A DNA stretch of 64,000 bases, taken from positions 2,604,001 through 2,668,000 of the forward strand of contig NZ_CP091036.1 of NCBI RefSeq assembly GCF_021535135.1, in the 5' to 3' direction. The translations under genes and the position numbers were made by a program. This DNA comes from Antarcticibacterium sp. 1MA-6-2 (lineage in GTDB: Bacteria > Bacteroidota > Bacteroidia > Flavobacteriales > Flavobacteriaceae). The notes beneath the pieces were generated by a model, which saw only the letters and a program-made list of their open reading frames with translations, was not told the origin of the DNA and did no database searches. Shown here piece by piece: positions 19,503-31,266 of the stretch (positions are counted from its first letter, which is position 1; the number at the start of each line of letters is the position of its first letter).

Positions 19503-19709
19503 ATGGCAATAAAAATCAATCTCGACCTGATACTGGAAAAACGTGGCATGAGAAGCATCGAACTTGCAGATGCTATAGGTATTACAACAGCCAACCTGTC
19601 GATTCTAAAAACGGGAAAAGCAAAGGCAGTAAGATTTTCAACTCTGGAAGCCATTTGCAAGGTGTTGGAGTGTCAACCGGGGAATATTTTAGAATATTCA
19701 GAAGAATAA
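19503..19709 (+). CDS. XRE/YozG-type helix-turn-helix regulator
   Basis: A 68-residue protein, essentially one HTH domain: MAIKINLDLILEKRGM, then helix pair ELADAIGITTANLSILKTGKAKAVRF, ending CKVLECQPGNILEYSEE. The start at 19503 follows the DUF2975 stop by one base. Likely autoregulates the operon through the inverted repeat upstream of the DUF2975 gene. Confidence 0.9.
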   Translation: MAIKINLDLILEKRGMRSIELADAIGITTANLSILKTGKAKAVRFSTLEAICKVLECQPGNILEYSEE

Positions 19710-19727
19710 GAAGCAGGAATCTTACGA

Positions 19728-21193
19728 ATGAATAAGGCACAAAAAAACAGTGAAACAGCAAGTTCCCACATCAAAAATTCATTGCCGTGGATAAAGCAGG
19801 CCCCCGGTGATATTCCATATTTCATTGCTAAAGATGGAACAGACTTTACACCTATTGGACAAAATGACGCGATAAACTGGCCGGATTTCAATAACCTGTT
19901 CAAACGTAAAGATCTGGAACAGGTAGAAAATCATTTAAAATGGCTGAAAGCTCATGGAATTACTGTTCTGAGATTCATGATGGAATACAGCCAGAACAAT
20001 TACAGTATCTTGAGAAGCCTGTGGGTAAGTTTCAGGCGAATATGGTGCAGCTTTGGGATGATCTTTTTCAATTATGTGAGAAGCACGAAATGCGACTGCT
20101 AATAACACCAGTAGATACTTACTGGATGTGGCTGCGATGGAAGCACCACCCATACAATAAAAAGAATGGAGGACCTTGTGTCAGAAGAAGTGAGTGGCTA
20201 ATGTGTAAGGAGACGAGGGAGGCTATTAAAAACCGCTTCACATTTTTCATTTCCCGCTGGGGAGGAAGTGGAGCTCTTTTTGCGTGGGACTTATGGAACG
20301 AAATACATCCCGCTCATTGCGGCGGAAAATCAGAATACATTATACCCTTCATTTCTGAAATAAGTGATCACGTGCGAAATCTCGAATTAAAGTTGTACGG
20401 AAGGTCACATTTACAGACCGTGAGCATTTTTGGTCCCCAATTAGATAAAAATCCTGAGTTAGCAGATGCGATTTTCCGGCATCCGAAACTGGATTTTGCA
20501 AGTTCACATTTTTATGATGCTGCTACCATTAATAACCCTAAAGACACTGTTCAATCTGCAGTCGTTACTGGAAAATTAGTGAGAGAGGCCCTTCAGCATA
20601 TAACTGACAACAGGCCATTTCTGGATTCGGAACACGGACCTATTTATGCTTTTAAAAATAGAAAGAGAATTCTTCCGGAAGCTTTTGACGACGAATATTT
20701 TAAACATATCCAATGGGCACATCTGGCATCCGGAGGAGCCGGGGGCGGAATGCGATGGCCCTACAGGCATCCGCACGTTTTAACCGAGGGGATGCGCAGG
20801 GAGCAGATAATTTTGAGTAAGTTTAGCAATCTTGTGAAATGGAAGACCTTCCGAAGAAAAAATATTAATGAAGAAATAAGACTATCTAGTAAAGCTTTTA
20901 CATCATTTGGTTGCTCTGATTCCACACAGGCAATAGTATACCTGCTGCGGATTGATGCTATAAAAAGGAAACAAATAAATAAAAAGGCAAAGCCTGTAGA
21001 CGTTAAAATGATAATTCCGGAAATGGCTTCAGGGACCTTCTTAATAACGGAATTCAATACCCACACAGGAAGCATAGAGAAAAAATGGGAGATTGTGCAA
21101 ATTTCGCCGGGCAATTTAATCCTTCAGCTTTATGACTTAACCACAGATCTGGCTGTTCTGGTGCAGGCAATATCTGAGGGAAAACAGGTATAA
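19728..21193 (+). CDS. cellulase-like (GH5-type) glycoside hydrolase (frame broken)
   Basis: TIM-barrel glycoside hydrolase of about 488 residues without an obvious signal peptide. The N-terminal PWIKQAPGDIPYFIAKDG and HGITVLRFMMEY are in one frame; the rest (YLEKPVGKFQANMVQLWDDLF...) is in another, with one base lost near 19997-20001. The acid/base Glu is in AWDLWNEIHP and the likely nucleophile in FLDSEHGP. Restoring ACCGGT at the break would give SQNRLQYLEKP, but a plain T deletion also works, so this one is only a candidate motif site. Confidence 0.75.
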
Positions 21194-21222
21194 AAAAAGC
21201 CCCGCAATGCGAGGCTTTAAAA
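21192..21222. terminator. bidirectional terminator
   Basis: AAAGCCCCGC, AAT loop, GCGAGGCTTT, with A-tract before and T-rich sequence after. It lies between the convergent glycoside hydrolase and atpC genes and can serve both. Confidence 0.75.
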
Positions 21223-21237
21223 TATCATTTTTTGAAC

Positions 21238-21531
21238 TTAATCGGCAAGCACTATTGCTTTATTATCTTTCATTTCAAGAACTCCGCCTTTAATTGGATA
21301 ATAAAGAACATTGGCAGCTCCTGTTTCGCTTCTAAAATCTTTAGAAAGCTTCTTAAGATCCTGCTGGCTTTCTGATGCAAGATTTATTTGTACTTCCCCC
21401 TTAGTTAAAAGTGAAACTATTGGCGCGTGATGATTAAGCATCTGGAATTCACCCTCAACTCCGGGAACCTTTACTGCTTCAACTTCAGCTCCAAAAACTA
21501 CTGCTTCGGGAGTAACTATTTCTAAATACAT
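21238..21531 (-). CDS. atpC: ATP synthase F1 subunit epsilon
   Basis: Epsilon subunit of 97 residues, the N-terminal beta-sandwich domain (MYLEIVTPEAVVFGAEVEAVKVPGVEGEFQML then HHAPIVSLL). The C-terminal helical hairpin of longer homologs is absent, which is normal in this group. It follows atpD after a 109-base gap filled by heptamer repeats. Confidence 0.93.
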   Translation of the reverse strand: MYLEIVTPEAVVFGAEVEAVKVPGVEGEFQMLNHHAPIVSLLTKGEVQINLASESQQDLKKLSKDFRSETGAANVLYYPIKGGVLEMKDNKAIVLAD

Positions 21532-21539
21532 ATTTTTTA

Positions 21540-21640
21540 GTATTGAGATATGAGTATTGAGTATTGAGTATTGAGATATAAGTATTGAGTAATTAGTTTA
21601 GAGACTCTCTCACTACTAACTACTCAATACTCAATACTAT
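21540..21640. repeat. inverted heptamer-repeat element, no gene inside
   Basis: Tandem 7-base units of the type GTATTGA/GATATGA run from 21540 to about 21600. The inverse (TCAATAC-type units) runs from about 21603 to 21640. Together they fill the atpD-atpC gap. The architecture matches the arrays flanking the four-helix-bundle genes in the suf operon. Confidence 0.7.
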
Positions 21641-23172
<1,532 letters not shown>

Positions 23173-23248
23173 TTAGACTGATATTTTTTAAGACAAACCC
23201 GATAAATCCCTAGATAATAAGAATATACCCTAAGCCTTTTTCCGGGTG

Positions 23249-23280
23249 CAAAGATAGTTTTTTCTTTATAAAATTAAACA
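23249..23280 (-). promoter_or_regulatory. possible promoter of atpDC
   Basis: TATCTTTG on the minus strand at 23256-23249 with a T-rich GTTT about 19 bases upstream instead of TTG. The predicted leader to the atpD ATG is about 90 bases. Confidence 0.4.
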
Positions 23281-23387
23281 GGCTCCAGTACAACTTTTTC
23301 TGAAAAATTACGATAATGCCGAAAACCTCTCCGAAGCCCGTAATAAGCAGGAAATTTGGCAATTACAGAAGTGAGGTAGTAAAAACA

Positions 23388-23427
23388 CAAAAGCCCCTTC
23401 ATGTTATTGAAGAGGCTTTTTACTTAT
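23388..23427 (-). terminator. terminator of the glmS operon
   Basis: AAAGCCCCTTCA...TTGAAGAGGCTTTTT hairpin just downstream of the glmS stop. Confidence 0.75.
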
Positions 23428-23440
23428 TAAATATGATAAT

Positions 23441-25290
23441 TTATTCTACAGTCACCGATTTGGCAAGGTTTCGTGGCTGGTCAACATTTTTACCTAACAT
23501 TACTGCTATATGGTAAGAAAGTAATTGAAGAGGAATGGTAGTTAACAGAGGAGTAAGGAGCTCCAGTGTTTCGGGAACTTCTATGACATAATCTGCCAAT
23601 TCTCTTACCGCCTCATCTCCTTCAGTAACAACTGCTATGATCTTTCCGCTTCGGGATTTAATCTCCTGTATGTTACTAACAACTTTATCATAATGACCCT
23701 TCCTGGTAGCAATAACCACAACAGGCATTTGTTCATCAATTAGAGCAATAGGGCCATGTTTCATTTCGGCAGCCGGATACCCTTCTGCATGTATATAAGA
23801 GATTTCCTTTAATTTTAAAGCTCCTTCAAGTGCAACGGGAAAATTATACCCTCTTCCCAGGTAAAGACAATTTGGTGCCTCTTTATACTTATCAGCAACA
23901 ATTTTCACATGCTCATTTTCCTCCAGTGCCGTGGAGATCTTAGCGGGAATTCTATCAAGCTCCTGTAAATGAAGTCTAAATTCAGAATCGGAAATTGTTC
24001 CTCTATATTTTGCCAATTTTAATGCAATAAGTGTAAGAACTGTAATTTGAGTAGTAAATGCTTTTGTAGAGGCCACTCCAATTTCAGGTCCAGCGTGAGT
24101 ATAAGCTCCGGCATGGGTCTCTCTCGAAATAGAAGAACCTACTACATTACAAACTCCAAAGACGAAAGCGCCCTTTTCCTTAGCAAGTTTAATAGCAGCC
24201 ATGGTATCTGCTGTTTCTCCACTTTGAGAAATGGCGATCACCACATCATTTTCATAAATGACTGGATTTCTGTATCTAAATTCTGAAGCGTATTCTACCT
24301 CAACAGGAATCCTTGCCAGGTCTTCAAATATATATTCTGAAACCAGGCTTAAGCATGCCACGAAGTACCACAGGCTACAACAATTATTCTTTTAGCATTG
24401 GCAAGTCTTTCGATATTATCATCTACTCCCGCCATTCTTATAATACCTTCATTCACGAGCATTCTACCCCTATAGGTATCGGTAATTGCATTTGGCTGCT
24501 CGTATATTTCCTTAAGCATAAAATGCTCATAGCCACCTTTTTCTATTTGCTCAAGATTCAGCTGTAATTGCTGAACATAAGGGTCTACCATGGAATCATC
24601 CTGAATCTTTCTCACTTTAATAGATTTACCACGTCGCACAACTGCCATTTCTCCATCTTCAAGGTAAATTGCATCACTGGTAAATTCAATGAACGGAGAG
24701 GCATCAGATGCTATAAAAAATTCATCTTCTCCAATCCCTATAGCAAGAGGGCTTCCCAACCGGGCAACAACAAGCTCATTAGGTTTTCTTTTGTCAAATA
24801 CGGTAATGGCATAAGCACCAATCGTTTGGTTAAGTGCGATTTGAACAGCCTTCCCCAGCTTCACGTCCTCATTGACCATTACATCTTCAATAAGATTTAC
24901 CAGAACTTCAGTATCTGTATCAGATTGAAAGGTGTATCCCCGCTTTTTAAGTTCCTTTTTTAGAGAATCATAGTTTTCAATGATCCCGTTATGTATAATT
25001 ACAAGGTTTCCTGAATTTGAATAGTGTGGATGTGAATTTACATCGTTTGGCACACCATGAGTAGCCCAGCGGGTATGTCCTATTCCTATAGTTCCGGAAG
25101 TAGAAGTAGTTTCTTCAAATTTCTTTTTTAGATCTGCAACTTTTCCTTTTGTTTTACAGAGATTAAGATTTTCGCCATCAAATAAAGCAACTCCCGCACT
25201 ATCATACCCGCGATACTCCAAACGTTGCAATCCTTTCATTACTATGGGATAGGCATCCCGGTTTCCTATATAACCTACAATTCCACACAT
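23441..25290 (-). CDS. glmS: glutamine-fructose-6-phosphate aminotransferase (frame broken)
   Basis: Makes glucosamine-6-phosphate for cell wall and lipopolysaccharide; about 615 residues. The N-terminal nucleophile Cys is in MCGIVGYIG, followed by the glutaminase domain, then two SIS sugar-isomerase domains (SQSGETADT; STKAFTTQI) and the C-terminal DQPRNLAKSVTVE. The break at 24347-24354 (GCTTAAGC on minus) falls in ACGTSWHAGLVSEYIFE; GCCGGC restores it. Two bases after the DUF4270 gene, so co-transcribed. Confidence 0.95.
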
Positions 25291-25292
25291 AA

Positions 25293-26859
25293 CTAATTTG
25301 TCTCAGTATAATAAATATTAAACTTCAGTCTTTTTTCTTCATCGGGAGAAAGATTCCCGTGTAAAACTGTTCCCTTTGGCATTATTACAGATCCTGATGG
25401 CACCCTAATAGCAGGTGGCAATGACACTTCATCTTCCGCAGGTACTTTAACTGAAGCATTCGCAACATCTTTTAAATGCTGGATCACTACCAAACCTAGA
25501 GTGGCATTTTCTGTCTCTTCGTTTAAGATCCTTCGCACATGTTCAGTTATTCTAATTCGGTAATAAAGACCATTTCCGTTATCATCTCTTACTAATTCCG
25601 GAGCGTGAGAAGTATAAGCCAAAGCAGGGTCCTGCACCCCAACCTGTTGGATCTATGCGGTAATCAAATAACAATTCATTTTTGTCAAGGTTGTAAAGAT
25701 AAACTCTGGATGGCTCTGCCTGTCCTTGTTCAAAACCAGTACGGTTGACATAAAAAGTAAGGTTAGCATCATTTATAAGCCAGTCTTTTTCCCTTAGCTC
25801 TGCCAACTCAGCTTCATCCTCAAATAACTTAATTATAGCCATACTACCCTCGCCACCTTTAAGATAAAGGTTTGCCGCTCCCTCTTCCTCATTAGAACTT
25901 GCTATATCTTCTTTAATAGCTTCAGGTAATTCCTGTACAAAGGTATTTACCCGGTTTGGACCAAAATTGATCTTAAAACTTCTTTCTTCTTCGGTTTCAA
26001 CTTCATCTTCCTCTTCAACGTTAGTATAGTAAAGAGTGATTCCCGCCTCACCATTAGCAAAATTCAGCAACATCATGGAACCATCCTCATTGACAGGTTC
26101 AGCCATAAAGTAAAGGCCCCTAATAAAGTTTCTAAAATTATTACCATTGAGCAATTGCGCAGAACCTTCTTTTTCTAAAATATTTTCTTTAAAAAATTCT
26201 GTCGATAAATGGATTCGCATCCTTGGAGACACAGTAACAGTGTCCATTGATCCTGTATCATTGGGTTGACGGTAGGAAACACTGCTATTGGATGGCTTAA
26301 AAGACTCATTCACATATAAAGGTTGTCCCACTAAGGAATTTCTTAAGGTAGGATCCAAATTTGAATAATATTTCTGCCTGCTTTCAAAGTTTGCATCGGG
26401 ATCATAATCATTTAAAAAATAATTTGATCTGGCAATAGTCAGCTTAAAAGGTGAATTTCCATATATAGAATCAAGTTCATAAACGGGATTTCCATCTAAA
26501 TCAACATCAGTTTGAGTGCTAAAATAAGGAACTGTAAGGACCACACTATCCAATCTTGGTTCATTTCCAAAGCTTGGATTATTAGCGGACAGGCTTATCT
26601 GGGTCAACACGTTTGCCGTGTGAACTCCATAGACAGGTTCTTTATACACACCTAATAGATTTGCAGATAAGTTGTTTGTTTGAACAGCAGTTAATTCCTG
26701 TGTATATGCAACAACACCTGCCTCGTAATTGGGAACCTCATCAAGATCTCCTCCAATTAGGCCTCCTCCAACGCTGGTAAAATCATCGTCACAGGATATA
26801 AATGCTAAAACCAAAAACACAAGGGCCGGGAAATAGCGCATTCTTTTCAATAAAATCAT
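25293..26859 (-). CDS. DUF4270 family lipoprotein (frame broken)
   Basis: Outer-surface lipoprotein of about 520 residues: positive N-terminus, hydrophobic stretch and lipobox FISCDDD near residue 22. It matches the DUF4270 pattern, in which a beta-rich protein ends ALAYTSHAPELVRDDNGNGLYYRIRITEHV. The break near 25641-25648 reads ACAGGTTGGGG; ACCGGTGGGG gives DPTGGVQDPALAY. The position between the glycogen-synthase-like gene and glmS is typical of Flavobacteriia; function unknown. Confidence 0.8.
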
Positions 26860-26873
26860 TGGGTACTAATTAC

Positions 26874-27686
26874 TTATTGTGATAAAACGTGGGAGCTGTA
26901 AAATTCCTGATAAGCAATAGAGAATTCTTCAGGACTTTTATAATCTAAAACGGGTTTTTCTATCTTCTTAAGATATTTACTTAATTCATCTGGTATATTA
27001 TCCCCGCCAACGATAACTGCGTCAGAATTATCTATAGCAGTTTTCATGAGGTTAACATAAGTGGGTTTTTTAAGATGCTTCACATCTGAATTTTCAAGGC
27101 CATCAAACAATACTTTCTTACTTAGGTTGTTATCTAACGTATCATCAAAGCTTTGATTGTATACAGAAGTAACAATTTTAGCATCAGCAAACAATGGTTC
27201 CTTCCCATAATAATTCCTTAAATACAGTGGCAGCAGCGATGACAGCCAGCCATGAACGTGAATTATATCAGGTGCCCAATTAAGTTTTTTTACTGTCTCT
27301 ATCACCCCTTTTGCAAAGAAAATGGCACGCTCATCATTATCAGGAAAAAGTTTTCCTTCTTCATCTGTAAGAGTGGCCTTTCTTTTAAAATAATCTTCAT
27401 TATCTATAAAGTATACCTGCATCCTTTCCTTGGGGATAGAAGCAACTTTAATAATAAGTGGCATGTCAAGATCATCGATAACCAGGTTCATACCAGAAAG
27501 CCTTATAACCTCGTGTAATTGATGCCTTCTTTCATTAATATTCCCATAGCGAGGCATAAAGATTCTAATTTGACCACCCAAACCGTTGACCATTCTGGCG
27601 GCTTCAAAAGACATAGATGATATATCGGTTTCGGGCAGGTAAGGTATAACTTCAGATGATACGTACAATATCCTCTTATCTTTCAT
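26874..27686 (-). CDS. glycogen/starch synthase-like GT5 N-terminal domain protein
   Basis: A 270-residue protein similar only to the N-terminal ADP-glucose synthase domain: RILYVSSEVIPYLPETD, then IRIFMPRYGNINER, the maltodextrin-site motif DIIHVHGWLSSLLPLYL, and DNSDAVIVGGDNIP. The C-terminal Rossmann domain with the nucleotide-sugar site is absent, and the ORF ends naturally. So catalysis is doubtful; it may be regulatory. First gene of the unit leading to DUF4270 and glmS (14-base gap). Confidence 0.8.
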   Translation of the reverse strand: MKDKRILYVSSEVIPYLPETDISSMSFEAARMVNGLGGQIRIFMPRYGNINERRHQLHEVIRLSGMNLVIDDLDMPLIIKVASIPKERMQVYFIDNEDYFKRKATLTDEEGKLFPDNDERAIFFAKGVIETVKKLNWAPDIIHVHGWLSSLLPLYLRNYYGKEPLFADAKIVTSVYNQSFDDTLDNNLSKKVLFDGLENSDVKHLKKPTYVNLMKTAIDNSDAVIVGGDNIPDELSKYLKKIEKPVLDYKSPEEFSIAYQEFYSSHVLSQ

Positions 27687-27845
27687 ATGTTATCTTGTTT
27701 GTTCTTTAATGGGTAATGTGCAACGGGCGCAAATACTCATAGGGACTTTTCTATTTACGCATTGCTCTCTTCATATCATTTTTGGCTTTTACGAATAAAA
27801 AACATGCAAAAATACAAAAATTTATGCAGTTTGCCAGAGATATCT

Positions 27846-27853
27846 TAAGTTTG
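27846..27853 (+). promoter_or_regulatory. possible -7 element of panCD
   Basis: TAAGTTTG fits TAnnTTTG and would place the start about 20 bases before the panC ATG. No clear TTG at the right distance. Confidence 0.35.
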
Positions 27854-27876
27854 CACGCTGTTAATTTTCTATCAAA

Positions 27877-28722
27877 ATGCAAATTTTTAAAGAGAAAGCC
27901 GCCTTAAAACGCGCAATTAGGTCGCTAAAACAGGAGGGAAAATCAGTAGGATTTGTTCCTACCATGGGCGCTTTACACCGGGGACATCTTTCCCTTGTAA
28001 CACAAGCTGCAGCAGCCAGTGACACGGTGGTGGTAAGCATTTTTATTAACCCCACCCAGTTTGATAATCCCGAAGATCTTAACAATTATCCCAGAACCCT
28101 GGACTCTGACATTTTATTACTGAAAAATTTAGGCCAAAATTTAATCATTTTTACCCCCAGCGCATCTGAATTATACGGAAATGATATTAAAGCAGAACAT
28201 TTTGCTTTTGACGGACTTGAAGATGAAATGGAAGGAAAGTACCGGACAGGACATTTTGACGGGGTGGGAACTGTAGTTAAAAAACTATTTGAAATTGTTA
28301 AGCCCGATAAAGCCTTTTTCGGAGAGAAAGACTATCAACAACTTCAAATCATCAGGAAATTAACTGAAAAAGCAGGATTACTTGTAGAAATAATTGGTTG
28401 CCCAATAGACCGGGAAGAAAATGGTCTTGCAAGGAGTTCCAGGAATGAGCGACTAACTCCGGAATTGAGGGATGAGGCGGCTTTTATATATCAAACCCTG
28501 CTATCTGTCCGCGACAAATTTGGTACAGAAAGTGCAACAAAGATAAATAAATGGGTAAACAGCGAATTCGAGAAACATCCGGCTCTAAGGCTTGAATATT
28601 TTGAAATTGCAGATAATGATTCACTTAAAACAGCAAAGGAAAAAGAATCCGGAAAAGTGTATCGCGCTTTTATAGCTGCATACGCCGGGGAAATTAGGCT
28701 TATAGATAATATCGCTTTATAA
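27877..28722 (+). CDS. panC: pantothenate synthetase
   Basis: Condenses pantoate and beta-alanine with ATP; 281 residues. The HxGH-type nucleotide motif TMGALHRGHLSLV is near residue 30, SIFINPTQF near 55, FFGEKDYQQL near 150, and the KMSKS-like ARSSRNERL near 185. PanD, which supplies beta-alanine, follows 15 bases later. Confidence 0.96.
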   Translation: MQIFKEKAALKRAIRSLKQEGKSVGFVPTMGALHRGHLSLVTQAAAASDTVVVSIFINPTQFDNPEDLNNYPRTLDSDILLLKNLGQNLIIFTPSASELYGNDIKAEHFAFDGLEDEMEGKYRTGHFDGVGTVVKKLFEIVKPDKAFFGEKDYQQLQIIRKLTEKAGLLVEIIGCPIDREENGLARSSRNERLTPELRDEAAFIYQTLLSVRDKFGTESATKINKWVNSEFEKHPALRLEYFEIADNDSLKTAKEKESGKVYRAFIAAYAGEIRLIDNIAL

Positions 28723-28737
28723 AATTAAAATTTGAAA

Positions 28738-29088
28738 ATGCAGATTCACGTAGTAAAATCTAAAATCCATCGCGTTAAATGTACCGGGGCAGACCTTAAT
28801 TACATTGGCAGTATTACCATTGATGAAGATCTAATGGACGCAGCAAATATTATTGAAGGAGAAAAAGTACAAATCGTAAATAATAACAATGGAGAAAGAC
28901 TTGAAACCTATGCCATCCCAGGGCCCCGGAACTCCGGTGAAATTACTTTAAATGGGGCTGCGGCAAGAAGAGTAGCTAAAGGTGATGTTCTTATCCTTAT
29001 AACATATGCAATAATGGATATTGAGGAAGCTAAAAAATTTAAGCCTTCCCTGGTATTTCCAAATGAAGCAAACAATCTTTTGAATTAA
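28738..29088 (+). CDS. panD: aspartate 1-decarboxylase
   Basis: Pyruvoyl-dependent enzyme making beta-alanine; 116 residues from ATG 28738 ([14 protein letters not shown]). The self-cleavage site is the Gly-Ser of [14 protein letters not shown], where Ser becomes the pyruvoyl group. [11 protein letters not shown] and NGAAARRV are also conserved. Operon with panC. Confidence 0.95.
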   Translation: MQIHVVKSKIHRVKCTGADLNYIGSITIDEDLMDAANIIEGEKVQIVNNNNGERLETYAIPGPRNSGEITLNGAAARRVAKGDVLILITYAIMDIEEAKKFKPSLVFPNEANNLLN

Positions 29089-29094
29089 AGCTTT

Positions 29095-30061
29095 TTGAAT
29101 AGTACTACAAAAAAGGCACTAAAAATTATACTCCCACTATCCCTGGGAGTTTTTTTGATCTATTATTCTTTGAGCAGTGCCACCCCCGAGGAAAGGATAG
29201 AGCTTTGGGAGAACATTACTTCTGCCCACCCGGGCTGGATCCTACTTTCAATGTTTTTCGGGATCTTATCTCACCTTTCCAGAGCTTATCGCTGGAAGTA
29301 TCTACTGGAGCCAATGGGTTACCTGCCAAGGTTTCCCAATAGTTTTATGGCTGTGATGGCTTAGTTACCTTACTAACTTTGGAATTCCCCGTTCAGGTGA
29401 AGTGTTACGAGGATTAACTATAACCAGCTACGAAGGAATACCCTTTGAAAAAGCCTTTGGAACAATTATTTCTGAAAGAATTGCCGATTTTTTCATGCTC
29501 CTCTTAATAATAGGGGTTACTTTAATCCTGCAGGCGGAATACCTTCTCACTTTTTTCAGAGAAAATAAAATTAATCCCTTAATGACCCTGGGAATTCTAC
29601 TGGCTTTATTGGCGGTAGGAATTCTTATTCTTATGTTCATAAGAAGATCTACGCATCCATTTATGCAGAAGATTAAAAATTTTGCCCGTGGTTTACTGGA
29701 AGGAATGCGCAGTATTTTACAAATGAAAAAAAAGGTCGCCTTTATCCTCCACACACTTTTTATATGGATCATGTACATACTAATGACTTATGTCCTGATC
29801 TTTACCGTTCCTGAAACAGCTTCACTCTCTTTTGGTGTAGTAATGGTGCTCTTTGTAGTAGGAGGCTTCACAATTTCTGCCACTAATGGAGGAATAGGAA
29901 TATTCCCGGTAGCTTTTGGTGCCGCTTTGATGTTATTTGGTATTAGCAGGCAGGGTGGCGAAGCATTGGGTTGGATAACCTGGACCACTCAAACCATTAT
30001 GATTGTAATACTGGGAGGGCTTTCCTTCCTTTTTCTACCAATTTATAACCGTAAGAAATAA
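29095..30061 (+). CDS. lysylphosphatidylglycerol synthase-like (UPF0104) membrane protein (frame broken)
   Basis: Polytopic membrane protein of about 320 residues of the LPG_synthase_TM/UPF0104 family (flippase-like part only, no catalytic lysyl transfer domain). Starts at TTG 29095 seven bases after panD. Motifs: LSHLSRAYRWKYLLEPMG near residue 65, then AGYLTNFGIPRSGEVLRG, then TNGGIGIFPVAFG near the C-terminus. The break at 29359-29365 (GCTTAGT) is healed by GCCGGT (MAGYLTNFG). Confidence 0.85.
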
Positions 30062-30097
30062 TAACTATATTGGTGGCCCAAATCTAACACCAATTCT

Positions 30098-31246
30098 ATG
30101 GCAAGAAAACTACTTTTCTTACTGTTACTGGTAGCCCCCTTTGTGACCCCGGCACAAGTAACTTATCAAACAATACAATCTTCTAAGTTAGGAGAAACAA
30201 GAGAATTAAAGATCCAACTCCCGCGAAATTATGAGCAAAACAAGGATAAAGTTTATCCTGTTATGTTGGTTTTAGACGGAGATTATTTATTTGAACCTGT
30301 AGCAGGTAATGTAGACTACTACTCATATTGGGAAGATATTCCCGAGATGATTGTAGTGGGTGTAAACCAGGTTTCTACTCGTGAAGAAGATGCTTTTTAC
30401 GACAACCAAAGGTTTCTCCCGGCTGATAAAGGTGCCAAATTTTTTGAATTTCTGGGAATGGAACTACTTCCATTTGTCGAATCAAAATACCGAACAGCAC
30501 CCTTTAGAGTTATAGTGGGCCACGACTTTACATCTAACTTTATCAACTATTACTTATTAAAAGAAACACCTCTTTTTCAGGGCTATATAAATTTAAGTCC
30601 TGATCTCGCTCCTGAAATGGCAAATCGTGTGGCCAGTTCTCTGGAACGGTCAACAAACAAAACCTGGTACTACCTCGCAACATCCGGAGAAGATATTCCC
30701 AGCTTAAAAGAAGAAATAATTGATTTTGACGCAAAGCTCGCGGGTATAACCAATAAAAATTTGTTCTACAATTTCGACAATTTTGAGGATGCAACTCATT
30801 ATACCTTAGTGGGAAATGCCATACCAAAAGCTATTGAACAGATTTTCCAGGTATATCGGCCAATCTCTATACAGGATTACAACAGGATCTTGCTGCAAAC
30901 TTCTGTTTCAGCTTATGATTACCTGGTAGAAAAATATGAATCTATCCATACCCTTTTTGGAATAGATAAAACAGTGCGAATCAATGATTTCATGGCAGTG
31001 TATAATGCTATGGAGAAGACCAGGAACTGGGAAGGGTTAAAAGATCTTTCAAAACTGGCAGCAAAGAATTATCCAAAAACAATGCTGGCAACTTATTTTG
31101 ATGCCAGGTATGAAGAGGAAATTGGCGACCCTAAAAAGGCGATGAGAAGCTATCAAAACGCTTATGGCCAGGAGCCAGTTGCTTTTCTTACTGTAGACTT
31201 TATGCTTGAAAAGGCTGAAAAAATAAAAAATGATTTTGGGTACTAA
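30098..31246 (+). CDS. secreted esterase-like alpha/beta hydrolase without the usual nucleophile
   Basis: Exported protein of 382 residues with signal peptide (residues 1-20, ARKLLFLLLLVAPFVTPAQ) and the putative-esterase (esterase D-like) fold: VYPVMLVLDGDYLF, EMIVVGVNQVSTREEDAF, then the elbow VIVGHDFTSNF where GHSxGG is normally found. The Ser is replaced by Asp. The C-terminal ~100 residues are helical, TPR-like. Whether it is catalytic with another residue or a pseudoenzyme cannot be said. Confidence 0.78.
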   Translation: MARKLLFLLLLVAPFVTPAQVTYQTIQSSKLGETRELKIQLPRNYEQNKDKVYPVMLVLDGDYLFEPVAGNVDYYSYWEDIPEMIVVGVNQVSTREEDAFYDNQRFLPADKGAKFFEFLGMELLPFVESKYRTAPFRVIVGHDFTSNFINYYLLKETPLFQGYINLSPDLAPEMANRVASSLERSTNKTWYYLATSGEDIPSLKEEIIDFDAKLAGITNKNLFYNFDNFEDATHYTLVGNAIPKAIEQIFQVYRPISIQDYNRILLQTSVSAYDYLVEKYESIHTLFGIDKTVRINDFMAVYNAMEKTRNWEGLKDLSKLAAKNYPKTMLATYFDARYEEEIGDPKKAMRSYQNAYGQEPVAFLTVDFMLEKAEKIKNDFGY

Positions 31247-31266
31247 AAATCAGGACGATAAAATAA

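Noticed and set aside
21540..21640. CRISPR array
   Set aside because: Units are 7 bases with no spacers and form an inverted pair; no cas genes nearby.
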